DNA of 64,000 nt, taken from NCBI GenBank assembly GCA_013176395.1, contig JABMLP010000016.1, positions 1,054,001 through 1,118,000 of the forward strand. Reading direction: 5' to 3'. Source of the DNA: Venturia oleaginea. Lineage: Eukaryota; Ascomycota; Dothideomycetes; Venturiales; Venturiaceae. The notes below the pieces were generated by a model. That model was given only the letters and a program-made list of their open reading frames with translations. It made no database searches and had not been told where the DNA came from. How positions within the stretch are numbered: position 1 is the first letter of the stretch; every line of letters begins with the position of its first letter. Of the stretch, positions 10,645-20,681 are shown piece after piece. Both the position numbers and the translations under genes were made by a program.

Positions 10645-12358
10645 ATGGGCAGTCGCAATCTCTCGATTTTGCTGAGGGAGGGGTGGGTATGAGTTACCAA
10701 TGCCACGCCATACCAAGAGACTGACCAGGTAGAGTATCCTGAAGGACGTACCCCGAGTGTAGATGAGCTCCAAGAAGCTCTAGAGGTAGAACTTGAACAT
10801 ACATATCTTGACTCCAAGCTAACACAGCTGACAGGTCGTATTCGAAACCGAATCTGTCCATCGCCGCAAATCCTCCCTCATTCCCGACCAAACCTCCCAC
10901 CCAAAGACTGGCCGCCAATTGACAAGCTGTTACGTTCACCAGCTCCTCGACAGTCATAGGGAGAAGGGTGGCACATTTACTCCTAGCTTAGAGGGAACCC
11001 TTGCTAATCGCAAGGGAGACAAAGATCCCCATGGAGAGCATACGGCGAAGGACAATAACCACCATACCGAGTCACGTCTCCTTACGAAGAAACAACTATC
11101 TGACATGGCACTGGGAATAAGGGATCTCTCCAAGAAGCTATCGCATATCAAATTGAAGCTGAACATACGGAATATCTTCGTTTTGGTCAAGGCGCACGAC
11201 GAATCGCTGGTTGGACATGCTCGAGAGTTGACAAAGTGGCTCATGCAGAAAGACGAGAATTTTGTCGTGTAAGTTGGCATATCTATTTACTTGGTGCTCT
11301 GGTTGCTAACGGCACAAGCTGGGTGGAAGAGACAATGAAAGACCAGGAGAAGTTCGATGCCAAAGGCCTTATTGAATCGGATCCTTCATTTTCTGGGCGG
11401 ATAAAATATTGGAACAACGAGCTATGTGCTAAGAAACCGGGGACCTTTGATATCGTTCTTGGCCTCGGTGGCGACGGCACAGTGCTGTATTCCAGTTGGC
11501 TTTTTCAGAAGATCGTACCGCCAGTCATCTCCTTTGCACTCGGCTCTCTTGGTTTCCTTACGAAATTTGACTATGAGGCGTATCCGCAAATTCTCACTCG
11601 AGCAATATCGGATGGCGTCACAGTTGGCTTACGACTGCGCTTTGAAGGCACCATAATGCGGAGTCAAAAGAGGGATAACTCGAAGAAAAGAGATCTGGTT
11701 GAGGAGCTCATCGGAGAAGAAAGCGAGGATCATCACACGCATAAGCCTGATGGGTTTCACAATGTGATGAATGAAGTTGTGATGGATCGTGGACCCAACG
11801 CGAGTGAGTGGTATAACCCATGCTTGACACGGACGGGAGGCACTGACACATCATAGCAATGTCGACTCTTGAGCTTTTTGGGGACAACGAGCATTTCACA
11901 ACTGTACAAGCAGACGGTATATGTGTTGCCACACCCACAGGTTCGACAGCATACAACTTGGCCGCTGGAGGCTCTTTATGCCATCCTGAAAATCCTGTCA
12001 TCCTCGTTACAGCGATATGCGCGCATACGTTATCATTCCGACCAATAATTTTACCCGACACAATGGTCTTAAGAGTCGGCGTTCCCTATAGCGCCAGGAC
12101 AGGCTCGTGGGCAAGTTTCGATGGCCGGGAAAGGTAAGGTCTCAATCAAAATTCCTTATCGCTTCCCAAGACTAAGAATGATACAGAGTCGAACTGTTCC
12201 CCGGCGACTACGTGACCATTTCAGCTTCGAGATACCCTTTCCCATCAGTTCAACCCTTGGATAGAAAGCGAGAAGATTGGATAGATAGTATTTCCAGGAC
12301 CCTAAATTGGAATTCCCGACAGCGGCAAAAAAGCTTCGATGATGGGAATCGTGAATAG
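10645..12358 (+). CDS. NAD kinase (ATP-NAD kinase, UTR1-like)
   Basis: Phosphorylates NAD(H) to NADP(H), supplying NADPH for biosynthesis and oxidative-stress defence. Six exons: 10645-10686, 10729-10785, 10835-11268, 11319-11803, 11857-12133 and 12187-12358, giving 488 residues. The third intron (11269-11318) is 50 bp, the fourth 53 bp and the fifth 53 bp, all with clean GTNNG..AG sites; the first two exons are less sure, though intron 2 has a good gctaac branch site. Motifs: SCYVHQLLD and [15 protein letters not shown] in the N-terminal region; [16 protein letters not shown], the GGDGT motif of the ATP/NAD site; [30 protein letters not shown]; and the C-terminal beta domain ending [18 protein letters not shown]. 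All are intact. No mitochondrial presequence is obvious, so a cytosolic UTR1-type enzyme is likelier than POS5. Confidence 0.92.
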
Positions 12359-12757
12359 CAGATGACTGGAGTACATAGAGCAGACACAACGACGACACCT
12401 AAAATACTCCTTTAACGTGTCCTTCATTCTCAACACCTACCACATTCAATAACTGCAATTCAGGACAGTATCATGGTAAGAAGCCACAAGCAAAGTTAGC
12501 AAAGGCGGTGCGATGCGATACAAAATTAAAATTGATGAAAGCCCCACGAAATATGCCAGTCCACACCTGAAGGTGAAGAATACTGGATGCCAAATACTAC
12601 TAAAATATCCAGTACAGATTTGAACATGTCCTAAATGCTGTTCCAAGTTCTATTTTCCCACGGAAAGTCAATCTTATCTTTCTTTCCCCGGCTGCTTTCT
12701 TCTCCCTGCAACTTCACCTGCCTTCCACTAACCCTACCCAGGGGTTCGCGCACTCGT
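12359..12757. other. Intergenic region between convergent genes
   Basis: I see no gene. It should contain the 3' ends of the NAD kinase mRNA and of the ribonuclease-like mRNA, which converge here. Confidence 0.4.
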
Positions 12758-13980
12758 TTAGAACTCCTCCGTACATTCCGTGTATACACTGTTTCTCTGT
12801 CCCTCAGTCGTAAGTTCACCAGCCAAGAAACAATCCAGCGTACTAAAGACGACACGATGAGCACCCGGCGGTCCTACACCACAAATAAATTAGCAACATG
12901 CTCCACCATCCCCAAAGTATGGATGAAACATCTGTTTCAAAATCCGAAAAGAGAAGATGCAAGAAGAGAAGAAAGTAAAGAGAAAACGTACCACTAATAT
13001 AGGCCGCACTGTCAATAAGCGGAAACTCCATAAACGGCCCCTTGATCGTCCCAAAATCAAACCGTCCATTGGAATTATCAAAAACCCTCGGAAACTCCGT
13101 CCCCGTAATCTTCTGCCCCTTCTTAAACCAATAACAACCCGTAGTCAACGCATTGGAAACATCGTACTCGTTGAAGCGAGTCTTGCCACACGTAACGGCG
13201 TAGGGAACGGGTTCTTTGGCTTCGTCGATGGTGGTGGTGCAGATCAAATCGGTGTTTGTGCAGTAATCGGGGCGATAGCCTGTTGGTTTTGGTTTTGGGG
13301 GGAGGTTTGGGGCCGGGGCGGTTATTGGGGGGGAGCCGGGGGGCAGGGCTTGGGGTTGGGGTTGGGGGGGTGGTGGGGGGGATTTGGGGCCGAAGGGGGT
13401 TGTACGGGGGCCCCAGGCTGGAGGGGGGGTCCAGCGGGGAGCGCTTGGGCCGTCGTCTTCTGGGGGGTCCTTTGAAGGGGTGCCTTTTGGATTTGTTGGA
13501 GTTGGTTTTGGGGGGGCTAAGGGTCCGTTTTGGTTTTGGTTTTGGTTGCCGCCTGGTTGTGGTGTTTGTTGTGGGTATGCGGGAGTGGAGCCTGGACGTG
13601 GGTTTTGTTGGTATGGTGGATTAGGTTGCGGATTGTTGTTTTGGTATGGTTGGTTCTGATTTGGCCCCCATTGAGGCGGTTGCCATGAAAATGGAGGCGG
13701 TTGTTGCTGTTTTGGTTGGTTCTGATTTGCCCCCCATTGAGACGGTAGCCATGAAGATGAAGGCGGCTGTTGCTGTTTTGGTTGGGCTTGGGCTTGCGGC
13801 CAGCTACCTCCCCACCATTGAGGTTCTGGATTAGCTACTGGGTCGGCTGAGACGAGCGATGGAGCGTGGGAGAAGAGGAAGATGGAAAGCGTAATGAGTG
13901 ACTAGTTTGCTCACCAATCAGTTCGGAACTCATGTCAATGTCAATGTACTAGGTCGTCTACCTACCTTTAGTTCCAACAT
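12758..13980 (-). CDS. Secreted protein: Pro/Gln/Asn-rich linker plus RNase T1/F1-fold domain without catalytic histidines
   Basis: Three exons (13966-13980, 12992-13901, 12758-12873) give 346 residues. The join of the 15-nt first exon to exon 2 makes a signal peptide, MLELKSLITLSIFLFSH, with likely cleavage after SLVSA. Residues about 25-215 are a low-complexity Pro/Gln/Asn/Trp linker with two imperfect repeats (NQNQPKQQQPP; SWQPPQWGPNQN). Residues about 220-346 look like a microbial guanyl ribonuclease: TCGKTRFNEYDVSNAL, GRFDFGTIKGPFMEFPLI, then after the last intron SGPPGAHRVVFST and LAGELTT. By alignment from memory of the family's conserved positions, the catalytic Glu (E297) and Arg (R315) are kept, but the catalytic Tyr is F275 and both catalytic His are replaced (R277, T331). 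Enzyme activity is therefore unlikely. Inference: a secreted, non-catalytic binding protein, comparable to RNase-like effectors of plant-associated fungi. Confidence 0.75.
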
Positions 13981-15482
13981 CTTCAACAAATGGCCGATGG
14001 CCTGCTGCGACTGTTAAAGAGCGACTGGAAGGAAACTACAATTCGAGAGAGGAAGAGAGTCGGCCCTGGCGTCGCGGCAACTCATATTCAACGAAAGTAA
14101 GGGTTTGTCCTTGTCATGGATGTGCCGCCGAACATATTACCTGTTTTATATATTAAGGAATCTACTTCGTCCCATTCGCGTCCAGCTAATCTATGGTAAT
14201 TAAACCTTCGACATGCGAGCCTTGGGGATCATGATTCGTTTCTAGTACAGATCGGTTGGTTCGGATACATAAACAATCTGAAGAGTCCATGTTGGGTCAA
14301 CAGGAGCTGGAAAAATTATTGTATGCAGTGGAAATTTTCTCGGCGAATCTACTTTGGTGTCTGAGGTACTGAATGTCAGCAGCCTTAACCTTGCCTCGCA
14401 TCCGCTTTGAAGCGAAAATATCCTGGCGATGGTCTTGAGGTGATAGGCCCGATAGATATTTAATACCGTAGACACCAAAGTACTGAGTCTTGTGGTGGAA
14501 ATGAGGCTGCGTCTGTTAGCCCGATTAGGACGGCGGCTAGAGTGAGCATGATACGCAACCGACCCGAGCCCCATCCTAGAGCTGACTGAGAACATCACGT
14601 CTTATCCACCGTATTCGCGTCTTCGCGTGTTCGCATCCAGAGATGAGAAGATCGTGAGAGCCGCTCTGGTCGCTCATTTGCCTCGGCGCGTCGCATATTA
14701 ATTCAGGACCTCCACAAGCATTGATCGCCTGTGAGCGGCGAAACAATCTCCGTGATCATGGGCTCTAGGTCAAGAACGGCTTAGTATAAGGTTGCATTTT
14801 AGGAAATAAGAAGCTCACAATCGCGCGGATTTGAAGAGAGTGGGAAGGCCAAGGCTTCACTGTTGCCATGAAAGAGACCAAGCAATTTAGTCAGGATGAC
14901 ACACAGTCACAGAACGACCAAGAGAACTGGCTAAAGAGAGGATGGTAGGAGGACGATTTGCGCCGGACTACGCGTATTCATTTCGGTAGCTTCCCAGCCT
15001 TGCTTCCATAAACCGGGGTGATGGAGATCTATCCCAGGCTAGAGGCATGAGGCCGGGTCCGATGATTGGATGAACTCTGGATGAACAACGAGTTAAGATC
15101 GGCAAGGCGGAGTATAGTCCATTGAAGTAACAATAGGCCACCGAAATACTACTATAAGTAATCTGCCAAGCTCTGATATCCATCTTGGGACAAAATCTTA
15201 CGATATTCCTCACCTGCACTCAGCGACTGGTTCTTCTCAGCGCTTTCCCAACAGATATCAACACAACGTCGCTACCATCGGTCTAGTTGATATTGTTGAT
15301 CATGACGTTGTTTGGTCGAGTTCTGTCGATGAACACTGGCCAACTCTGCTTTGCAAAATGGAATAGCTGTAGTTTGTGGCATGGATTCTCATCGTGACTC
15401 TCATCGTATTCAATTACTTCGACTTGTACCTCCTGTCAAGGTGGTGAGTGGCGGTCTTTCGAGGTTTGCGACTTGCTTTGCA
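13981..15482. other. Long gene-free stretch
   Basis: I find no recognisable gene in these 1.5 kb. Open frames of 80-120 codons exist on the minus strand (14242-14598 and 14968-15219) but show no motif or splice-supported continuation. The left end should hold the promoter of the secreted ribonuclease-like gene. Confidence 0.4.
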
Positions 15483-16669
15483 CTAGGGCGCCAGTTCCGG
15501 ATCGGGGGTCCAGAACATGATGTCCTTGTCCGCAGTCAAGATCAGATTGCTCTTCGGGTTGTATCCGGCAATTTCAACACGCCCATTGACTTGAGTGGGT
15601 GTCGGCAATTCGGTGAAGTGTTTGAGGGTCTTTGCATCTGAGGGAGTCGCAGAAACGTCCCAAGATATCAATCCATCGTCCGCACCAGAACCACCGATCA
15701 AAAATTGACCGTCAGGGGAAAAGCATACGTCGCCCTGACCAGATGGTCGTGATGACTCCTCTCCGGGAGCCTTCCGACTAGAGCGACTGCCTTTGCGGAG
15801 ACAGAAATGATTAAGAGTTCCGTCGAAAGCATCCAGGACGAAGTGACCCGGACCAGTAGTGGCGACAACAATACTCTTGCCATCGTTGGAGAATTCGATC
15901 TTGGACCAGTTACGACCTCTATTCTGAGGATTGAAGTTTTGTTCGTATTCAGCGAGGTCAAAGGTTTGAAAAGGCGGTTTGTCGTAATTTCGAATGTCAT
16001 ACAACAGGATTGAGTGGGTGAGAGGAGAAGCTATAGCAATGACGGTGGCAGAAGGGTCAAAGGCAGCGAAGTAGGGTGCGTGCAAATTGAGCTGTCCACG
16101 GGCATTAGGAGAATTGAGAGACCACATTCGGACGGTATTGTCCAAACTACAGGACAGGAACTCGTCATTTGAGGGTGACATGGCGATGCTCGTTACCTTG
16201 TCCGTGTGTCCTCGGAAGTAGCGAATGTAAGAGTTGTCGTGAGAGGACAAGTAACGGATTCCATCTGCACTTGTAGCTTAGCAACTGTTGTGAGCACATG
16301 TAGAAGTTCGTAGCTCACCGTCGACTTTTGTACTCGCATAAAGAATACTCGATGAGTGATGAGTAAAGCGGGCCAGATGTACTCCATACTTCTGACTCTT
16401 GAGCTCTTTCGCATGCTTCCCTTCTTTACAGTTGTAGATCTGAAGAGTATCGTCGGTCCGAGCGACTATAGCCAGCTCTCCTGTATCATCGAAATCCAGC
16501 GACGTCACGTGCGTCTTGTTGTCATCCGGTCTGAACCTCTATGTTGGCGCGTCAGCATCAAGGAAACGCGCTGGGCGAGCAGAATACTCACCCTGCAAGG
16601 TCTAAATGTGGTTATCACGTCGCTGACTTTCTGGTTGGGAGGTCCTCCAGGCGAGGCGTCTACCGCCAT
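15483..16669 (-). CDS. swd2: SWD2-type WD40 protein (COMPASS / CPF subunit)
   Basis: Beta-propeller scaffold shared by the Set1 H3K4 methyltransferase complex (COMPASS) and the cleavage and polyadenylation factor. Three exons, 16592-16669, 16319-16538 and 15483-16276, with introns of 53 and 42 bp, give 363 residues. The N-terminus reads MAVDASPGG..DVITTFRPCRRFRPDDN, followed by THVTSLDFDDTGELAIVA, typical of Swd2. Later repeats include IRYFRGHTDKVTSIAMSP with DNTVRMWSL, HSILLYDIRNYDKPPFQTF, and QGDVCFSPDGQFLIGGSGADDGLISWD. The chain ends KDIMFWTPDPELAP. It is divergent from the OAC1 gene, sharing a 400-bp promoter region. Essential in yeast; nothing here looks damaged. Confidence 0.9.
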
Positions 16670-17071
16670 GATCCACTCGCTTTCAATAGTCTTCTTGTCT
16701 CTCCCTTCACCCGGTCCTCCAGTTTGATGGTGATGTTTGTGTGAGTAGTTACTTCTGAGGTTGAAGTCAGGAGTTGCAGTGCTAGTGCCAGTGCCAGTGG
16801 AAGAGATGTGCTTGGCGGGTGCAGGGGCTGTAATTTATTTGTCTACCTGCATGCCGCAACAATGCATCTCTCATGGACATGGCATCGCGAACACAATACC
16901 ATGACTGAGAGAACACACAGCCGACTGACATGGCCCTGAGAAGAGCCTGACATTCCTGGACCTATCGATTCTTTATAAAATTATCCTCGCCCTTATTCTA
17001 CCTCTTTTGCGCCCTCAATCGCTGCCAACACCGCTTGCCCATTCGCGCCGAAGCCGGACTTTGTCATAATT
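16670..17071. promoter_or_regulatory. Shared upstream region of swd2 and oac1
   Basis: The 402 bp between two divergently transcribed housekeeping genes must contain both promoters. A short repeat of the form agtgccagtg appears near 16778-16800. I see no clear TATA box. No gene is present. Confidence 0.45.
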
Positions 17072-18213
17072 ATGTCGACAACTCTTGGGTATCTTTAACC
17101 ACCACAGCGACGTCTTAGTCGCATCTGCTAATTGTGAACATAGTGCTTTTGTCGCTGGAGGCATAGCCGCATGCGGAGCTGTCACCGTCACCCACGGATT
17201 CGAGACGGTCAAGATTCGGTAGGCGACGACCTTTGTGCACGCTTGGGGCAGTACTGATAGGAAACAGCCTACAATTGCAAGGAGAATTACAGGCAAATAA
17301 AGATGCTGTGCGACTATACCGAGGCGTATTTCATGGAGTCGGTGTCATCTACAAGAATGAGGGTGTCTCGGGACTGCTGAGAGGTATCAATTGTGCCGTG
17401 GGTTCAGTATCTTTGGCGAATTGATTGAATGCTAATTCCAAAAGTATGCCTATCAACTACTCCTCAACGGGTGTCGTCTGGGCTTCTACGAACCACTTCG
17501 GATGTCCGTCACCAAAGCTATCTACCACGATCCAAACGTACAATCCTTCGGTATAAACATATTCTCTGGTGCAGCATCTGGCGTCTTGGGCGCAATGGCA
17601 GGATCTCCATTTTTCCTTGTAAAAACGAGGCTACAATCATACTCGCCGTTCCTACCCGTCGGGACGCAGCACAAATATAAAGGAGCCGTGGACGGAATGT
17701 CGCAGATATTTAGAAACGAGGGCATCAGAGGACTCTACAGAGGAGTTGTGCCAGCCATGGTCCGGACAGGCTTTGGCAGCTCCGTTCAGCTGCCAACTTA
17801 TTTTTTTGCAAAGAGAAATCTGACGAAACAATTTGGCATCCAAGACGGACCAGCCCTACATCTTGCTAGCAGTACGGTATCTGGGTTTGTCGTTTGCTGC
17901 GTTATGCACCCGCCAGACACTATTATGAGCCGCATGTACAACCAGACTGGAAACTTGTATTCCTCCGCGTTCGACTGCCTTGTCAAGACAATCAAGTCTG
18001 AAGGCATATTCGCAATGTACAAGGGTTTCACGGCGCATTTGGCCAGAATCTTGCCCCATACTGTATGTATCTGCGCTCCATCGTTGAATGGAAACTATGC
18101 TAACTATTGTCTAGATCCTCACGTTAAGTTTGGCAGAGCAGACCAATAAAGCCATGCGTAGAGTCGAGCGCAGGTTTCTCGGCATCGATCCAGCAGACGA
18201 GAAAATACCATAG
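17072..18213 (+). CDS. oac1: Mitochondrial oxaloacetate carrier (OAC1-like, SLC25)
   Basis: Inner-membrane carrier exchanging oxaloacetate and related anions. Five exons, 17072-17088, 17144-17218, 17268-17406, 17445-18062 and 18115-18213, give 315 residues, close to the family length. The first exon is only 17 nt and the third intron (17407-17444) is only 38 bp, with a gctaat branch site. Three mitochondrial-carrier repeats are visible: the first ends THGFETVKIRLQLQGEL, the second holds GSPFFLVKTRLQSYSPF, and the third holds HPPDTIMSRMYNQTGNLY. Further family features are LNGCRLGFYEPLR, RGVVPAMVRTGFGSSVQLP and KGFTAHLARILPHT. The match to yeast Oac1 is close in the second and third repeats, which is why I choose this carrier over others. 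Confidence 0.9.
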
Positions 18214-19122
18214 TGGATACTGACACTTTTCCTAAATCTTAAGATCTTTCCTTTCGAGGTGTTGGCGACGAGCTTGCACTCCTCGATTGGGTTATGAACC
18301 TATAGAATTTCTCCCATGTACAAAGTCTCTTTCTTTTCTGCTTTGGCGGTGGACAAGGCTTAGTGCCTTAAGGGAAAATGGTTGCAGCATCTTTGCTTAC
18401 AGGCGGAGTTTTACGACGGACTACGGTTCGATTCGGTGCCGAAATGCGAACGAGGGAGGCGGCTTCATTTTTGGATAGACGAATTACTGTTACGATAAAA
18501 GGAAATGCTGACTTGATAATTATCAGATCTTCCGAACTCTACATAATGACTTTGTTCCTCGAATCGACTTTTATTACATGTATCCAGCGTCGTCCGACCA
18601 GATTTTCTGCACAGAGCAATGACAATGGAAAAAGGCGGAAACACCGCGTCGAAAATCTAATGGATTCTACCTGCAACACCGTCCTTTTCAGCGCAAGGAA
18701 AGCAGTGGCCACCTCGATGAAAACGAGGCTTGTAAAGGCAATCGCTCTTCTCTAGGAAGACGGGCTGGGAATTCAGCATCCTTCGATGAGTACAGGTGTC
18801 GGCAAGGTCGTACATATGACATGATCGAATGGCTAGGTTTCGACAGAGCGCCTCGTTCAAGTTCTTCAGCTTACTGTAGTGTTTTGTCTATCTTGCTGGG
18901 TTCTGAAGCCTGCAAATCAAGGGCAGATATTCTCTCGGGCATGGGAATCTGTCAACAATCGTACAGTCGGGGTGTTACAATCTTCGCCCTCCATCTCGAC
19001 CATTTCACCCCGCAGTCACTTCGAAACGCAATGCTGATCGAAGCAGGAAAATCTAAATCTCCCCTCACAATAGCCTCCATCCGCGCTCAGGGGCTTGAGG
19101 ACGCGCGCTGCCGAAGGCTTCC
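18214..19122. other. Gene-free stretch
   Basis: I see no recognisable gene. A 125-codon frame at 18378-18755 has no motif and no good context. The right part should contain the promoter of the RS-rich gene. Confidence 0.4.
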
Positions 19123-20200
19123 ATGGCTGAGAAACACGATGAGAGTACAGACAAAAAAGTACGGGTTCCCATCGCAAACCATAGAACGGTCAATATAGAA
19201 CGGAATGATCAAGACATTCGGCAACCAAAATCTCAATGACCGTCCAATATCACATTGTCGACAGTATGAGGATACCCCTCCAACGTCTGTCAGCTCACAG
19301 TCAACGGAGTCAAGTGACCCGGACTCTCATGAATACAAGAGACGATCTCGATACAGCCACCATGAGCGAAGCCAGGACCGAAGCCGCAGCCGTCAGCACA
19401 CTCGTAATGACCGTGCACCACGCCGCAGTCGAAGCAGGAGTCACGATCGTAGCACCCGCCATGATCGAAGCAGAAGTTACGATCGTAGCCCCCACTTCAC
19501 CGAACGCAAAAGCTCTCTCCGCGAACATCGTCAACCTGACGCATACCGTAGTCTCACCCCTCCACCACAAAAACAGGAACCAGTCATCGTCCACATCCAC
19601 AACAGCACAAACAACAACGACCGCGTCCAGACTCTTCCACAGCCACAAACAGCAATGCGAGAAACGACGTCTTAATCGCCGTCTCCTTTGGATGGTCTCA
19701 CCCTCGATGATTTCAGCTATGCCGGTTTTAACCCGGCTCATCATGTTCAAAATCAACGCGCTTTACCGTTACCGTATCCAACCAACGATCACCTCCCCAT
19801 CCTTCCTCGGGCGCCTATGGTTTCCTTCAGCGATGAACTGCGCGCTCAAGCCGCAAAGGAATATATCCGTAACCAACAACGACGCGATACCCTCGCTGAT
19901 ATGGAGAGTTATGAGCCCCTCCGATGAAGGAAAGATAAATTGCTCGTTGATAGGTTGAGGAGGAGGAGGGAGAGGGAGCGGGGTGCGCTTCCGTCGCGTA
20001 GTTCTTTTCCTTTTCGGGGTGAGTTTGCTTCGACTGATGGGTTTGTGAGGAGGCCGGCTCTTGCTGGGGTGGGGAGGGATGATGGGTTTCCAGTGAGATT
20101 TGATCATGATTGGAGTCGTCGTTTTGTTCCGAGGCGGAATGTTAATGCTGACGAGAGAGATGCTTTTCAATACTCTAGGTCTATGGCACCTATGTTTTGA
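19123..20200 (+). pseudogene. Arg/Ser-rich protein gene with two in-frame stops
   Basis: Exon 1 (19123-19158, MAEKHDESTDKK) joins over a 106-bp intron (GTACGG..ACAG) to exon 2 from 19265, giving KKYEDTPPTSVSSQ. An RS-type low-complexity region follows (HERSQDRSRSRQHTRND, RSRSRSHDRSTRHDRSRS), then a Pro/Gln-rich part. TAA at 19673-19675 interrupts the frame, but the same frame continues with a well-formed stretch, LDGLTLDDFSYAGFNPAHH and RAQAAKEYIRNQQRRDTL. A second stop, TGA at 19925-19927, is again followed in frame by basic sequence (DKLLVDRLRRRRERERG) and VPRRNVNADERDAFQYSRS, ending at 20200. RS proteins usually work in RNA processing in the nucleus. If the stops are real the product is truncated to about 148 residues. 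A weak 48-bp intron over the first stop (donor gtctta) cannot be excluded. Confidence 0.5.
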
Positions 20201-20681
20201 AAAGAAACTTTTGGTAGTTTGTTGCTCTTTTGTGTATGTCTTTTATCTGTTGTATGGTATCTCCAACTCTTATCCATGCCTAAAAGATTCGCCCGTCATA
20301 CTCTTCCTTCTTCTTGTTGTTGCTGGCGATGAAAAAAAGCAAAAAAAGCGGTGCACTTCTCTAGCTTGCCGGACATCAAGTGCATATTTGATTAGAAGTA
20401 ATAAACTGTCACCGTTGCAAAAACTCGGTGTAGGTATCGTTGCATCGTGTGACTACCACATATCTCTAATAACAGCCTAGTGGGATGAGGAGAATTCCTA
20501 CATTTTGTCACAACCCCGATTCTAAGGATACAATCGCCACCGAACCAAACCAAGACCCGACCCCAACCAGTTCCAAACCCCAAAGCCCAAACACCACGCT
20601 ATGCACAGGAAAGTCAATATATGCTACCAAAAACCCAATCTCTCCCTTCCAAGAACCCAAAAAGTCTCAGAGCCATCACAT
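20201..20681. other. Intergenic region between convergent genes
   Basis: I see no gene in these 480 bp; a short A-rich run (aaaaaaagc) lies near 20332-20350. Both neighbouring transcripts should end here. Confidence 0.4.

Noticed and set aside
13256..13659. Plus-strand Gly-rich ORFs (up to 122 codons)
   Set aside because: They are the reverse reading of the Pro-rich linker of the secreted ribonuclease-like gene.
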